Below, in pieces: positions 43,727-52,650 of a stretch of DNA of 64,000 nt. Every line of letters begins with the position of its first letter. Position 1 is the first letter of the stretch. The translations under genes and the position numbers were made by a program. Under the pieces are notes generated by a model, which did no database searches, was not told the DNA's origin, and saw only the letters and a list, made by a program, of their open reading frames with translations. The stretch covers positions 6,418,501 to 6,482,500 of the forward strand of contig WPIO01000001.1 of assembly GCA_009760855.2 (NCBI GenBank), given 5' to 3'. This stretch comes from Cristatella mucedo (taxonomy: Eukaryota > Bryozoa > Phylactolaemata > Cristatellidae).

Positions 43727-45639
43727 CAGAGGCGTTGCGAGGGGAACAGATGTCCCCCGGGCGCCAAGGCCAAGGGGCGCCAAAAGAAAAATGGATTGTG
43801 CACATTTCTTTAAAGTTTTTTATGTGAGAATACCAATCTTGATTCAAGCAAGTCCTTGATTCGATTGACTTGACTATTGCTGGCTGAGCTAATTAAGCAT
43901 GTTTACATACTTAGACCAAGCTGTAGCCTGCTGCTCTGGCGGCATACACGTGACGACACTGAAACACAGAGGAGGCTTCACCACCGTGGTTGGCACTCGC
44001 AGCGAAACAAGCACCCAGCCGCTCACCCCCTCCGTCCGAGTTCCAACTGCCCTTCCCGTCCACTCACCCCATCCTGCCTGCCTCAGGCGGCTGCAGCATC
44101 GCGCCAAGGGCGAGCTCGGTCTGCTACACCACGTCAAGAGCACAAAGGGTGAGGGCGAGCCAGTGTGTCGTGGCTGAGCACCGACACACTATTAGACCAC
44201 TCAAGCGAGGCTTGATTGGCTGTGCTACGACAACGCAGCAGTCACGTCAGACAAATGTCAGGTGTCCAAAAGAGAATATTGTCCAGAAATGAGAGAGCAA
44301 TTTTTGTAAACTGTGATGACCACAGCTTGAACCTGGCAGGGGATCTTGCTTCAAGTCAAGATTTCATTGTCATTGCCTTTTTTGGAACGATAGAGAGCAC
44401 CTGCTTATTTTTTTCAAGATCAACTCTGAGATGGGAAGAACTGAAGAAAGTCTTAGCCATCACTGTCAAATGTGACTGCGACAAGGTCGAGTGCAAGAGT
44501 GGAGGCTGTGAAAGCTATCAATGATGGACTGAACAGGTAGGTCTTTCGAAGCAACTGTCTGAGGACGCAAGTGGAACACTTGAAACAGGAAGTGAAGCAG
44601 GCAGCCATTGTATCTTGAGCTTTTACTTTTGGCTCTGTTGCCATTTTGGTACAGCATCTTAAGGAAGATAGAACGCATTCAGAAAAGACTGCAAGATCCC
44701 AAGAGGAACTTCAAAGCCACCTCTTGTCACCTCCACTCTCTTGAGATTGAGTTGTCAAGACTTCGAGGAGACCTGTGTGAAGAATCACTACTAGATGCCA
44801 ACAAAAGGAGATGTGAATTTTGGCGAGTTGCAGTCGAACAAAGAATCCACCGAAGAACACAGACGTCTGGATAACTGTCTCAAGATGTTGGTCTGACCGC
44901 AGAGGAGATCTCAAGAATAATGAAGGACTGCATAGTTCATCTCTGACAAGAAATTACAACCAGGTTTTCACAGCACACAGATCTTGATGCCGAATTTGTT
45001 TCTTGTTGGAAGTTGAGAAGCTTTTGAAGACACACGACCCGACCAAACTCTGCAAGCAATGTCTAGATCTTGGATGCTTCTATTATTCAAACTTTCATGG
45101 AACAGAGCTGTACAACGAAATGTGTGACTGTAAAATGCTTCTTGCCACACGTCACGAGTCGGCACTAAAGACACCAGTGGAACTCGTGTATTTCATTTTC
45201 AGTTATGGAGAAGATGTGTTTCCTAATTTGAGAGTTGCCTTGCAAGTTCTTCTCACCATTGCTGTATCTGTTGCCAGTTGTAAACGTTCCTTTAGCAAGC
45301 TAAAGATAATCATGTCTTATCTGAGAGCATCAATGGGGCAAGATTGAATCTCTGATTTGGCCTTGGTAAGCCTAGAGAAAGAAACACTGGAAAATATTTA
45401 CTTGCAAACTGTAATAGACCAGTTTGCCATGTTCAAGGCCTGAAAATGTCACCATAGTTGAAGCTCTGATAGCTACCTTGTACCTGTACTTCAATTAATA
45501 TAACTTTATCGACCCTATATGCCTGCTAGCATGTGTTTTTTGAATTTCTTCTGTGGTGGGGCTATTCTGCAGCAATTTTTGGCAAGGGTGCCATTTGTAG
45601 CTTAGTCCCCGGGCGCCTCAAGGTCTCACTGTGCCTCTG
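43727..45639 (+). mobile_element. hAT DNA transposon, 1913 bp, with 8-bp TSD
   Basis: Ends are CAGAGGC at the left and GCCTCTG at the right, with further matches (left CAGAGGCGTTGCGAGG against right reverse complement CAGAGGCACAGTGAGA). Subterminal CCCCGGGCGCC also occurs near both ends. The exact 8-bp duplication CTTGTAAT flanks it at 43719-43726 and 45640-45647. Eight-base duplications and CAGRG termini are hallmarks of the hAT superfamily. Inside is a broken transposase of the ZMYM1-like group. The + orientation follows the transposase. Confidence 0.96.
44216..45443 (+). pseudogene. hAT transposase pseudogene (ZMYM1-like)
   Basis: Fragments of a hAT transposase in shifting frames. RAIFVNCDDHSLNLAGD (44285-44345) resembles the YVHCxAHRLNLA motif, and TLRWEELKKVL (44420-44460) follows. 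The C-terminal dimerisation region FPNLRVALQVLLTIAVSVAS, CKRSFSKLKIIMSYLRASMG is at 45210-45340. An in-frame TGA at 45345-45347 interrupts it where an Arg codon (CGA) is expected. The frame then continues ISDLALVSLEKETLENIYLQ to the natural stop at 45441-45443. The premature stop is explicable as CpG decay. Middle sections are frameshifted; no active enzyme is expected. Confidence 0.9.
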
Positions 45640-45647
45640 CTTGTAAT

Positions 45648-46047
45648 TTCTGCATGGTTTGCCAATGTAATCAATCGATTTTGTTTGATGAATTGCCTAC
45701 CTGGATGAGTCACAGCATCCCATCAATAAAGTGGTCCATCAAGATTGGATGGGTACTCCATTACAGTTTTATTGTCACCACAGAAGCATGCCTACACGAT
45801 GCTTAAGGTCAATACTATGCATCTTCACTTGTTAACAAATCAATGCAGGTGACCTTGTGATTACTTTAATAGAATATCTGGCAATATGGGCAGCCTCAAA
45901 TCAACCAGACGAGTCGGTGACAATAAATAGATTCAAATAGGCCAACAAAAGCTATGCAATATAAAGGCATAAAAAATTACAGGTCGCCTTGTCAAGCAGC
46001 CTCGTTTTATCTAGTGACAGAAAAGCCTCATCAGCTGTCTCTCTCTC
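45648..46047. other. No feature recognised
   Basis: Intronic spacer ending in a short CT run. Confidence 0.4.
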
Positions 46048-46050
46048 TCA

Positions 46051-46731
46051 AGCTGCGTTTACACGGCAGACTTTCCTCCTGACAGACACAGACTTTCCTC
46101 CTAGTTAGGACGTTTACACGACAGGTTTAGTTCCACCCTCGAAAGATTTGATGGCCGACTTAGTCCCGCCCACAGCCCATGCATGCTCTAATACCGGAGG
46201 CTGATATGAAAGAGGGTTTCCCTGGAGACCCCAAGCCAACGCAGGCAGAAGTTGAGTTCGATGCTGCAGTCATCATTATAGAGTAGTATGAGAAGAATAT
46301 AAGTAAAAGGAAGATAAGCATTTTTAAAATGCTTTTTCGGGAAATGAAGCAGTACCAAGTAATGTGCTCAGCTAGGGGCTTATAGTACTAAGTAATGCTC
46401 CCCCTTTACGGGTTTGTTGGTGGATTTGATAAACGGCGTATGCTATGTAGAAAAGGCTGAAACATTGCTTACAACTCGTAAGCATCCCATATTCAAGCAC
46501 TTGCTCTGAACGCCTCAATATAACTCGGGCCTACGAACGTCGGCCGTCTTTATTTTGGCCGTGGGGGTGTATGTGACAAGCTCCGTGGTTTTGATTGGTC
46601 AGCTGGACCAAAAAGTTGACAGATTTTCCTGCTGATGAGTCTACAGACTTGGCTCTGCCCCCAAAAATGTTGTTACGTATGATAATGCAGTAGCCCAAAT
46701 GTGTGGGAAAGTCTTTCGTGTAAATGCAGCT
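46051..46731. mobile_element. MITE with ~27-bp TIRs and TCA duplication
   Basis: Left end AGCTGCGTTTACACGGCAGA and right end, reverse-complemented, AGCTGCATTTACACGAAAGA, both running on into CTTTCC. TCA flanks the element on both sides (46048-46050 and 46732-46734). At the left end 'gactttcctcct' and 'cgtttacacg' are repeated internally. No transposase frame, so a 681-bp non-autonomous DNA transposon. A 3-bp duplication suits the PIF/Harbinger type, but the family is not proven. Confidence 0.88.
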
Positions 46732-46734
46732 TCA

Positions 46735-47232
46735 CTTGTAGTGGGCACTAAAGGATTGCCTGCAGATGAATTTGATTGCAGATTGCACGCAGATGGGAGC
46801 CTCCTTGTATGTGTAGACCTGCTTGTACGTGTAGGCCTATGCATACGTGTCGGAAAAGCATGGTTGACTATAGAGTCGTGAAGCAATCTATTTAAACTGA
46901 AGCCAGTCGGGCAAGCCAGCAATTAGCTCAAAGCCCACTTGCATACTTGGCGTTGTCGTGAAGCTCGAGCTGATGGTGGCCTGGAAACAGGCATGCGTAG
47001 GCCTGCCCCCTCACCTGCTCGAGGGGGTATAAAGGGATAGTTGGTGGGCATGGCCAAACGGTCTATCCATGCCTCGTCGACATCAACCCCTGTCTACACA
47101 GGCACGTGACGCCACACGGACACTCGACTGGTGGCTGTTCGTCGTCGGTGGTGGTATTTTTGCACACCCTCCCTCTACTGGCCAACGAACACTGCTTCCG
47201 TGCCTCAGGCATTCTTTACGCGTTTGCTGCAG
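46735..47232. other. Intron 6 3' end
   Basis: No repeat recognised. A second CAG (near 47208) lies upstream of the chosen exon 7 acceptor but would add a segment absent from the family. Confidence 0.5.
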
Positions 47233-47438
47233 GCATCGAACGACGTCTATCAGTACCTGTGCGGCCTGCCCGTGACTCCACGCACTCGCTTCCTGCCACT
47301 GAGCGATGACAAAACGCTGGCCGAATACAGGGAGTTGGCGCACTTTTCCAAATATGCCGAGGCCTGCTACGGCTGGCAGGGCTATTATCTGACGCACTGC
47401 TGCACGGAGGCGTGCTGCCACGTGGGGATCTGCTGCAT
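47233..47438 (+). CDS. DAGLA: DAGL exon 7 (alpha-specific segment)
   Basis: Codes ASNDVYQYLCGLPVTPRTRF then LPLSDDKTLAEYRELAHFSK, YAEACYGWQGYYLTHC and a Cys-rich end. It aligns with human DAGLA NNDILAFLSGMPVTRNTKYLD...Y...ALAAYGWPMY. DAGLB lacks the LSGMPVT portion, which is why the gene is called alpha-type. Acceptor CGTTTGCTGCAG, donor GCAT|GTGAGT; the trailing AT joins the first G of exon 8 as Met339. Confidence 0.95.
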
Positions 47439-47733
47439 GTGAGTTCGGCGGCAGGGCACCTCATCAGCACCCCCACCCTGCTTCACCCTGCATCTTCCTG
47501 CCACGCACAGCAAGCACCTTGCTGTCGATCCTGGTTTTGCCAGGACCATAAACGTCGTTTGTCTGTTGATACTGCCCCCATTCTGCCCCTGCCGTTGCCC
47601 CCATCCTTTTGCTGTCTCTGCCCCCCCCCCATCCTGCTGCCCTCTCTGCCCCCATCCGGCTGCCGCTGCTGCGGCATGCGGCTTGTCGATTGACTGACCA
47701 TGCAGCGAGCTGCATCTCTTTGCTCGCACGCAG

Positions 47734-47881
47734 GGGACGATCGGGCCAGAAGCGGCTGCAGCTGGCTAAGCATCGGTCGCTGTTTACTGGGGACAACTGC
47801 TGCATGTGTAACTACACGGCTATACTGCAGGCTGCCGAAATAAAACCGGCCGACATCGTCTATGGCTGCTATGAGAACGAG
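47734..47881 (+). CDS. DAGLA: DAGL exon 8 (DNCCxCN region; GC donor)
   Basis: Begins with one base completing Met339, then GRSGQKRLQLAKHRSLFTGD, NCCMCNYTAILQAAEIKPAD and IVYGCYENE. The human counterpart is EEDNCCGCNAIAIRRHF...AVDIVYTSCHD. Ending at GAG before GCGCGT gives DIVY...ALDH spacing of exactly 22 residues, as in human DAGLA, but needs a GC instead of GT donor. A GT donor 12 bases on (CAT|GTTTGT) would also keep phase while adding four residues. Confidence 0.85.
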
Positions 47882-47941
47882 GCGCGTTTGCATGTTTGTA
47901 GCGTCGCAGTTGCATGTCTGTAGCTGTGCGATGGCGGTAAG

Positions 47942-48090
47942 ATGCTGTTTGCTGCTGCTTGCTGCTGCTTGCTGCTGCTTGCTGCTGCTGCTTGCTGCTG
48001 CTGCTTGCTGCTGCTGCTTGCTGCTGCTGCTTGCTGCTGCTGCTTGCTGCTGCTGCTTGCTGCTGTTTGTTTGCTGCTGCTTGCTGTTGC
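47942..48090. repeat. CTG-rich tandem array (10- and 13-bp units)
   Basis: Units TTGCTGCTGC and CTTGCTGCTGCTG alternate for about 150 bp. The antisense reading gives Gln/Ala/Ser-rich open frames that are artefacts. Transcribed in the lipase intron as CUG-rich RNA. Confidence 0.95.
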
Positions 48091-48489
48091 TGATTTTGCA
48101 AAAAGCAGACACGATCAATATAGATTCTGAGAAGAGTAGCTACCAGCATTTGCCTGCATCTTAGCAGGGTACAGAGAATGTGAATGGAGTGCTTTATCAG
48201 AATATGAGGGAGCAAATTTTTGTCAGTGCATCGCGTGTGTCGTTGCTATTGGGTATATACTTTAGAAACATGTCAAAAGAGCAGTTACAAGCACGGTACC
48301 TATAAGCCTTCAGTTAATGGATGACCCGGACCCGATTCAAGGTCACCAGGTGTTTTAAATAGTAGACCTTCGTGATACTAAGAGTGCTATGATAGAACTA
48401 TGGCTGATAATGTAAAAAAACAGGATCGAGGTACTTTTGAATCCCGATTGCCTAAGGATTTCTTCATATTGCTCATGATTCAGGTAACT
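48091..48489. other. No feature recognised
   Basis: Intronic spacer. Confidence 0.45.
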
Positions 48490-48599
48490 TGTTTGTTGGT
48501 CGGTCATAGCTGACTACCCCTTGGTCTTAGCCCAGGGGTAATGTGCTCACTCTTCACGACCGAAGCTGTGGGTTTGATTCTTGCTGCGGATGAAGATCA
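48490..48599 (+). mobile_element. SINE-2, 5' half (split copy)
   Basis: Head with 'cttagcccaggggtaatgtg', 'gctcactcttcacgacc', B box GGGTTTGATTCTTG and 'gctgcggatgaagatcat'. The body is missing here and resumes after the LINE A insertion at about 49353. Confidence 0.82.
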
Positions 48600-49352
48600 T
48601 AACAATAATAATAATTATAAATGTAATAAAGCACCCTCGGAAAATTCAATCTCTTACTAGGTGCTTTACAATTGCTGCAAAGGAGGCATGGTTAATGGTA
48701 GCATGCTCAATAAACAACAAGAATAACATGGTTAGGGGTGACATGCACAGGGTCAGCATTCAAGTGTGGTTAGTTGCAGCATGCAACAGTGTCAGCACGC
48801 ATAAGCACATAAAGGACAAACCACAGGGACCCACTAAATTCTGTCATAAACAGATGCGTTTTTAGTTTTTTTTTAATTTGGACAAGTCAGGAGATGTCGT
48901 GATGTAGGTCAGGGGTGAGTTCCAGGCTTTGGGACCATACCAACTAGAGGCACGGTCTCCAAAGAATTTGAGATTTGTACAAGGTATAGTTAAACAGTTA
49001 GATTCCTAAAAGCAGGTGATACTATGCTTAGCCTGGTGGGGGAGCAGATCTGATAGGTAGGCAGGGACCAAAGAATGAAGGGACCTAAAAGTGAGCGACA
49101 AAACCTTGAAGTCAATGCGTTGCTTGACTGGGAGCTAGTGCAGGTTGGTGAGAAGTGGTGTGATGTGGCAGCTGCAATGCTCACGACAGACAAGCCTGGC
49201 TGCAGAGTTTTACACCAGCTGTAAGCACCTGATTGCACAGGCTGATAAACCAGTAAGCAGTGAGTTACAGTAGTCAAGACGGGATGTCACAAATGCATGT
49301 ACCAATTTAGATGTGGTATCCCTGTCTAAACAAGCCCGAATTTTAGCAATGC
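48600..49352 (-). mobile_element. LINE A inserted into SINE-2
   Basis: Reverse LINE A from ATT tail and hairpin (AGCACCCTCGGAAAATTCAA variant) to the codons just after the thumb ('caagcccgaattttagcaatg'). It encodes the eroded C-terminal half of the reverse transcriptase. 'gatcat' at the left and 'gatcct' at the right SINE border may be the worn target duplication. Confidence 0.88.
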
Positions 49353-49455
49353 TACGATCCTATATTGCCCACGGCAAGCTGTGATAATAGCCGTTAAGGC
49401 TCTTCTGCCACTTTGTAAATAAGGCTGTTAAATCAGCTAAACTTTTTAGTTGGTT
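49353..49455 (+). mobile_element. SINE-2, 3' half (split copy)
   Basis: Continues the SINE-2 body: 'gtgataatagccgttaagg', 'ctcttctgccactttgta' and AAATCAGCTAAACTTT, matching 33570-33655. Confidence 0.82.
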
Positions 49456-49683
49456 GCACCCATTGCAAGCCAAACAGCTTCCGATCAAAGCTTTAATGGG
49501 GTCATTTAAAAGATCCTACTAACCAGTGGCCCTGAGTGATTTCTTTTGTAGTTGTGCTTGCTTGTGCAAACGTAAGAGTTGTGTACTTTTGCATGCTTGT
49601 CTACTAGTCATGTTGCCTTGTTTGACATTAACTCTTGGTTATTGCTTCTTTTGCTGTGAGCTGTAAAGCGCTTGGATTGGGAT

Positions 49684-49770
49684 TTTTTCTTAATTTTATT
49701 TTTATTATTTATTTATATTTATTATTATTATTTATTTATATTTTTATTATTATTTATTACTTATTTTTTC
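49684..49770. repeat. (TTTATTA)n-like AT-rich block
   Basis: Low-complexity T/A sequence with irregular TTTATTATT units. It may be a degraded LINE or SINE tail, since 'gctgtaaagcgcttgga' precedes it. Confidence 0.85.
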
Positions 49771-50021
49771 TTTGCACTTTTCAAAAGACTTGTATATTTT
49801 TATTGTACAGCTAAAATGATTATATGTAGTGTATATCTTAAAACACAGCAGCCACCGAGTTCAGCTTTGCTCTCGGAGGTCAGCACCCAGCAAAAAGCTA
49901 TTGTAAACAATAGCATAGCAGTACTGAGGACACAATGTCACCGCAGCAGACTTAAATTAACAATCATTGTACCATCTGGTGCAGCCTAGCATTCAGAAAC
50001 TGATATGCAGACTCGTCTAGA

Positions 50022-50088
50022 ATGATGCAGTTAAGATGCTCACCTCCAGCACCAAAGGTTCAGTTCCCTAACCTAGCAGCCTATCATG
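50022..50088 (+). mobile_element. Possible worn SINE head
   Basis: 'cagttaagatgctcacctcc' and 'aaaggttcagttccctaac' resemble the A-box/anticodon and B-box parts of the SINE heads in this window, but the boxes are imperfect and no body follows. Confidence 0.35.
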
Positions 50089-50629
50089 TATTTGTTTCAT
50101 GAAAGAGCTGAACAAGGGCTGTGGATACACCGCCTGTAGGGTAAGCCTTGGTTATCAAATCCTCTTCAATCCAGAAATTCGTCCTACGCTAAATGCACCC
50201 ATTCATTGCCGGCATGCATCTGTCTGTCTACCGCTGGGCCTTTGCACTTTGCCTCTGCGTGCCTCATTAGGGCCGGCTACTGGAGTTCCACCAGCCTTAT
50301 TTTTAAGATACCCTTTATGAAAGAGTATTTGTCTCCTGCCAGCCTTTTCCGCCGGCAAACAGACCAACGAATGCTGTCCTTCCGCTGTCGCACATTCCTG
50401 CGTGTCGTGCATCCTCACCCAGCAAGAGCATTTGTAGTCGCCATGGTCTTAGCTTCAGCTTCAGGGGCTCGTTGGGCAGCTGCCCCCTGACTGCAGTGCT
50501 GCTCGATAAAAGCCTGCTGACTCGGTCGACGGTCGTGCTGCCTGTCGTGCTGCTTGCTTCGGTCTTTTCGTTGGCCCAGGAGCCGAGATCAGGCGAGACA
50601 CTGCAGAGCGGTAGTGGGCAGCTGACGCT

Positions 50630-50673
50630 CACGTGACGTCTCGCGTGTCACGTGATGTCTCACGTGACACGTG
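50630..50673. promoter_or_regulatory. Cluster of four CACGTG E-boxes
   Basis: CACGTG occurs at 50630-50635, 50649-50654, 50661-50666 and 50668-50673, with a CRE-like TGACGTC at about 50634-50640. The block is largely self-complementary (GCTCACGTG...CACGTGAGC). It ends about 40 bp before exon 9. It could bind bHLH-ZIP/CREB-type factors or simply form a hairpin near the splice site. Confidence 0.6.
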
Positions 50674-50715
50674 AGCTTTGGCTCTGCTAAAGGCTGCTTC
50701 TGTCGCTGCTTGCAG

Positions 50716-50799
50716 GTCGCCCTTCCGTCGTTCTTCGTTGCACTGGATCACAGTTACAACAAAGTGGTGGTCTGCATCAGAGGAACCCTGTCGATATCG
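50716..50799 (+). CDS. DAGLA: DAGL exon 9 (start of lipase core)
   Basis: Codes VALPSFFVALDHSYNKVVVC and IRGTLSIS. It corresponds to ETPFYVAVDHDKKKVVISIRGTLS of DAGLA, the first strands of the alpha/beta-hydrolase domain including the conserved RGT. Acceptor GCTGCTTGCAG, donor ATCG|GTGAGC, both borders in phase 0. Confidence 0.95.
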
Positions 50800-50814
50800 G
50801 TGAGCTGCCACCGG

Positions 50815-50873
<59 letters not shown>
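50815..50873. repeat. (CTGG)n tetranucleotide repeat
   Basis: About 14 tandem CTGG units starting 15 bp after the exon 9 donor. Open frames through it (Ala-Gly-Trp-Leu or Pro-Ala-Ser-Gln repeats) are artefacts. Confidence 0.97.
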
Positions 50874-50875
<2 letters not shown>

Positions 50876-51870
50876 GCTGGAGCAGCTGGAGCGGCTGCTT
50901 CTCTCCCCCTCCTGCTCCGCCTTGCCCCTGCCGAGACCTCGAGTCGCTCCCTTGCAGGCGAAGTGCATCGGCGAGGCACGAGCGGCCGAGCAGTCGAGGC
51001 GCTCGTGTCGGTGTTGGATCGGATCTCGCGAAGCGATTCTTTTTTCGCCTGATAGTGCGCCGAGCTCGAGTGGCATTGGCTGCCGTCGAGGTGGCCGCCT
51101 GCCTGCGAGGCGGCGATCGCTGTAGCTGCTCGGTCATCCATCAAATGTCGTCGCTAGATCATAGGCATGCATGCCGAAGCAGCAGCAGCTGATGCATGTC
51201 CTGCACCGTGAAATCGCTTTGGCAGCATAGCCAGGTGTGTGCGATACTTTAAAAAACGACTGTGTGTAGAAGCGCTGCACGGGACGCTTGAGGCTCCTTT
51301 TGCTTGCTGATCGACGCTTGAGTCTCGATAGTTGGAGCTTGTCGTGCTAGGCTGATTGCGGTCGCACTGAGGGCAGTTACCGCCCAACCCATGGCAACCA
51401 CCCATGGCAACCACCCAACCCATGGCAACCACCGCCGCCCAGCCCATGAGCGCACGAGATCCAGCCTCCAGCGAAGGCCCGCCTCTGTCTAAGGAGCCGG
51501 GTTTTTTTGTACGGCGACGGTGCAAGCACAGCACTATCAGAAAATCTTTTGGCGGCCACCTCGTACCGTCATCCTCCAGCTACACGGGGGGGGGGAGGAG
51601 GCGGCCGGTGGTAAAGGCCTGATGCTTTCGTGACTGAGGTCTCTTCACAGCTTCACTACTTGCCGATTCGACAAGTGCTGCCTCTTGAACGGCACGACCT
51701 GTCACTTACTCGAGCACCGCCAGCCGGAGAAAGGTGCAAGCTGAGTTGCACCTGAGCAGCCGTAGATGCGCTCGTGCCTCATCACTTGATCGCAGATAGT
51801 TGATCTGCCGGAGGCCACTTTCCTCTGTCGATTGCTTTAGAGTTCATTCTCTCGGCGGCGCATTTTCTAG
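50874..51870. other. Intron 9 remainder
   Basis: GC-rich. Includes a small minisatellite at 51386-51445 and nothing else recognised; ends in the acceptor 'gcggcgcattttctag'. Confidence 0.5.
51386..51445. repeat. Minisatellite CCCATGGCAACCA
   Basis: Three to four copies of ACCCATGGCAACCAC with small spacers, followed by a degraded 'gcccagcccatgag'. Confidence 0.9.
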
Positions 51871-51948
51871 GACGTGCTCACGGACCTCCTCGCAGATGCG
51901 GAAGAGATACGGGTGGAGCCTCGGAAGCCGTCGTGGCTCGCTCACAAG
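51871..51948 (+). CDS. DAGLA: DAGL exon 10
   Basis: Codes DVLTDLLADAEEIRVEPRKP and SWLAHK, equal to the DALTDLTGDAERLPVEG..GTWLGHK segment of DAGLA (DVLTDL is shared with DAGLB). Acceptor TTTTCTAG, donor CAAG|GTTCGT. Phase 0 at both ends, so its omission would stay in frame. Confidence 0.95.
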
Positions 51949-51975
51949 GTTCGTGTACTCGACTCGCGGTCCGGG

Positions 51976-52050
51976 CTGCTGCTGATGATGATGCTGCTGC
52001 TGCTGCTGATGATGATGATGATGCTGCTGCTGCTGCTCCTTCAGATGCTG
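51976..52050. repeat. (CTG)n/(ATG)n compound repeat
   Basis: Alternating CTG and ATG trinucleotide runs about 30 bp after the exon 10 donor. Confidence 0.93.
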
Positions 52051-52477
52051 CTGCTTCAGCCATGCAGCAGCCTTGCTTAGAGGGCCAGAGCATTTTTTCT
52101 GACTTTTAAACAGCTGGTTGTCATACGTCTGAACCACTGCTTCTATTCATATCGTTTTCTTTTGAGAGATCATTTTCGGTATCAATGTGTTTTCTCATCG
52201 TTTAATATCAACTGCAGTTACCCGGTAGCTCAAACTGGCTGGCTGCCTGGCTGCCTGAAGTTATGGCTGCAGAGCAGTGTGTAAGCAGTGCTAGTGGCAC
52301 AGCTGACCAAGCTTTGCCTCCGAGCTACAGCCTGCTGTTCCAGGCTCTCGGGCTCAGGTGCCTGCTCTTGCTTGGATTAAAGAGCTTAGATGAGATTGCT
52401 GCCCGAGCAGTGTGCGCATGTGTGCACACGAGTGTATGCGTGCACGTACGAGTGTACGTGCGTGTGCGCCTCATCCA

Positions 52478-52650
52478 ATGAGTTGCAAGGTGCTTGCTCG
52501 AACTTCACAACCCAAATTGTAGGTTTGAATCCTGCAGCAGCCAATTCATTGTTGCCCATCCCAAGGAGGGTGGCGATAGACGCCAAGGCTTGCTGCCACT
52601 ATATAATTGAGATCGTTTAATCAGCCGTGCTTTACTCTTACTTTTCACTG
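52478..52650 (+). mobile_element. SINE-2 copy
   Basis: Head around 'gagttgcaaggtgcttgctc' and 'ttcacaaccc', B box TAGGTTTGAATCCTG, body 'gggtggcgatagacgccaag' and 'gcttgctgccactata', end 'gtttaatcagccgtgc'. Diverged but collinear with 33488-33655. Confidence 0.8.

Larger units (their letters stand above)
40623..47232 (+). other. DAGL intron 6 (~6.6 kb)
   Basis: Holds a LINE fragment with a palindrome, a LINE A tail, a hAT element and a MITE, listed separately. The stretches 40623-40980, 41721-42850 and 46740-47232 show nothing recognisable. Confidence 0.8.
49456..50625. other. Intron 8 remainder
   Basis: Contains a TTTATTATT-rich low-complexity block at about 49684-49770 and a possible worn SINE head at 50020-50085. 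The rest is unassigned; open frames at 50099-50632 on both strands have no motif. Confidence 0.45.
47882..50715 (+). other. DAGL intron 8
   Basis: 2.8-kb intron, apparent GC-AG type. It holds a CTG-rich array, a SINE-2 split by a LINE A copy, an AT-rich block, and a CACGTG cluster just before the acceptor 'cgctgcttgcag'. Confidence 0.7.

Noticed and set aside
47882-47940. Extending exon 8 to the strong GTAAGA donor at 47937
   Set aside because: An in-frame TAG at 47921-47923 would end the protein before the catalytic domain.
47483-48215. Reverse Gln/Ala/Ser-rich ORFs (211 and 131 codons)
   Set aside because: They arise from the CTG array and from the antisense of lipase exons 7-8.
50629-51192. 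Frames with repeated PASQ/GWLA units
   Set aside because: Translation of the (CTGG)n repeat in intron 9; the true exon 9 is on the + strand and ends at 50799.
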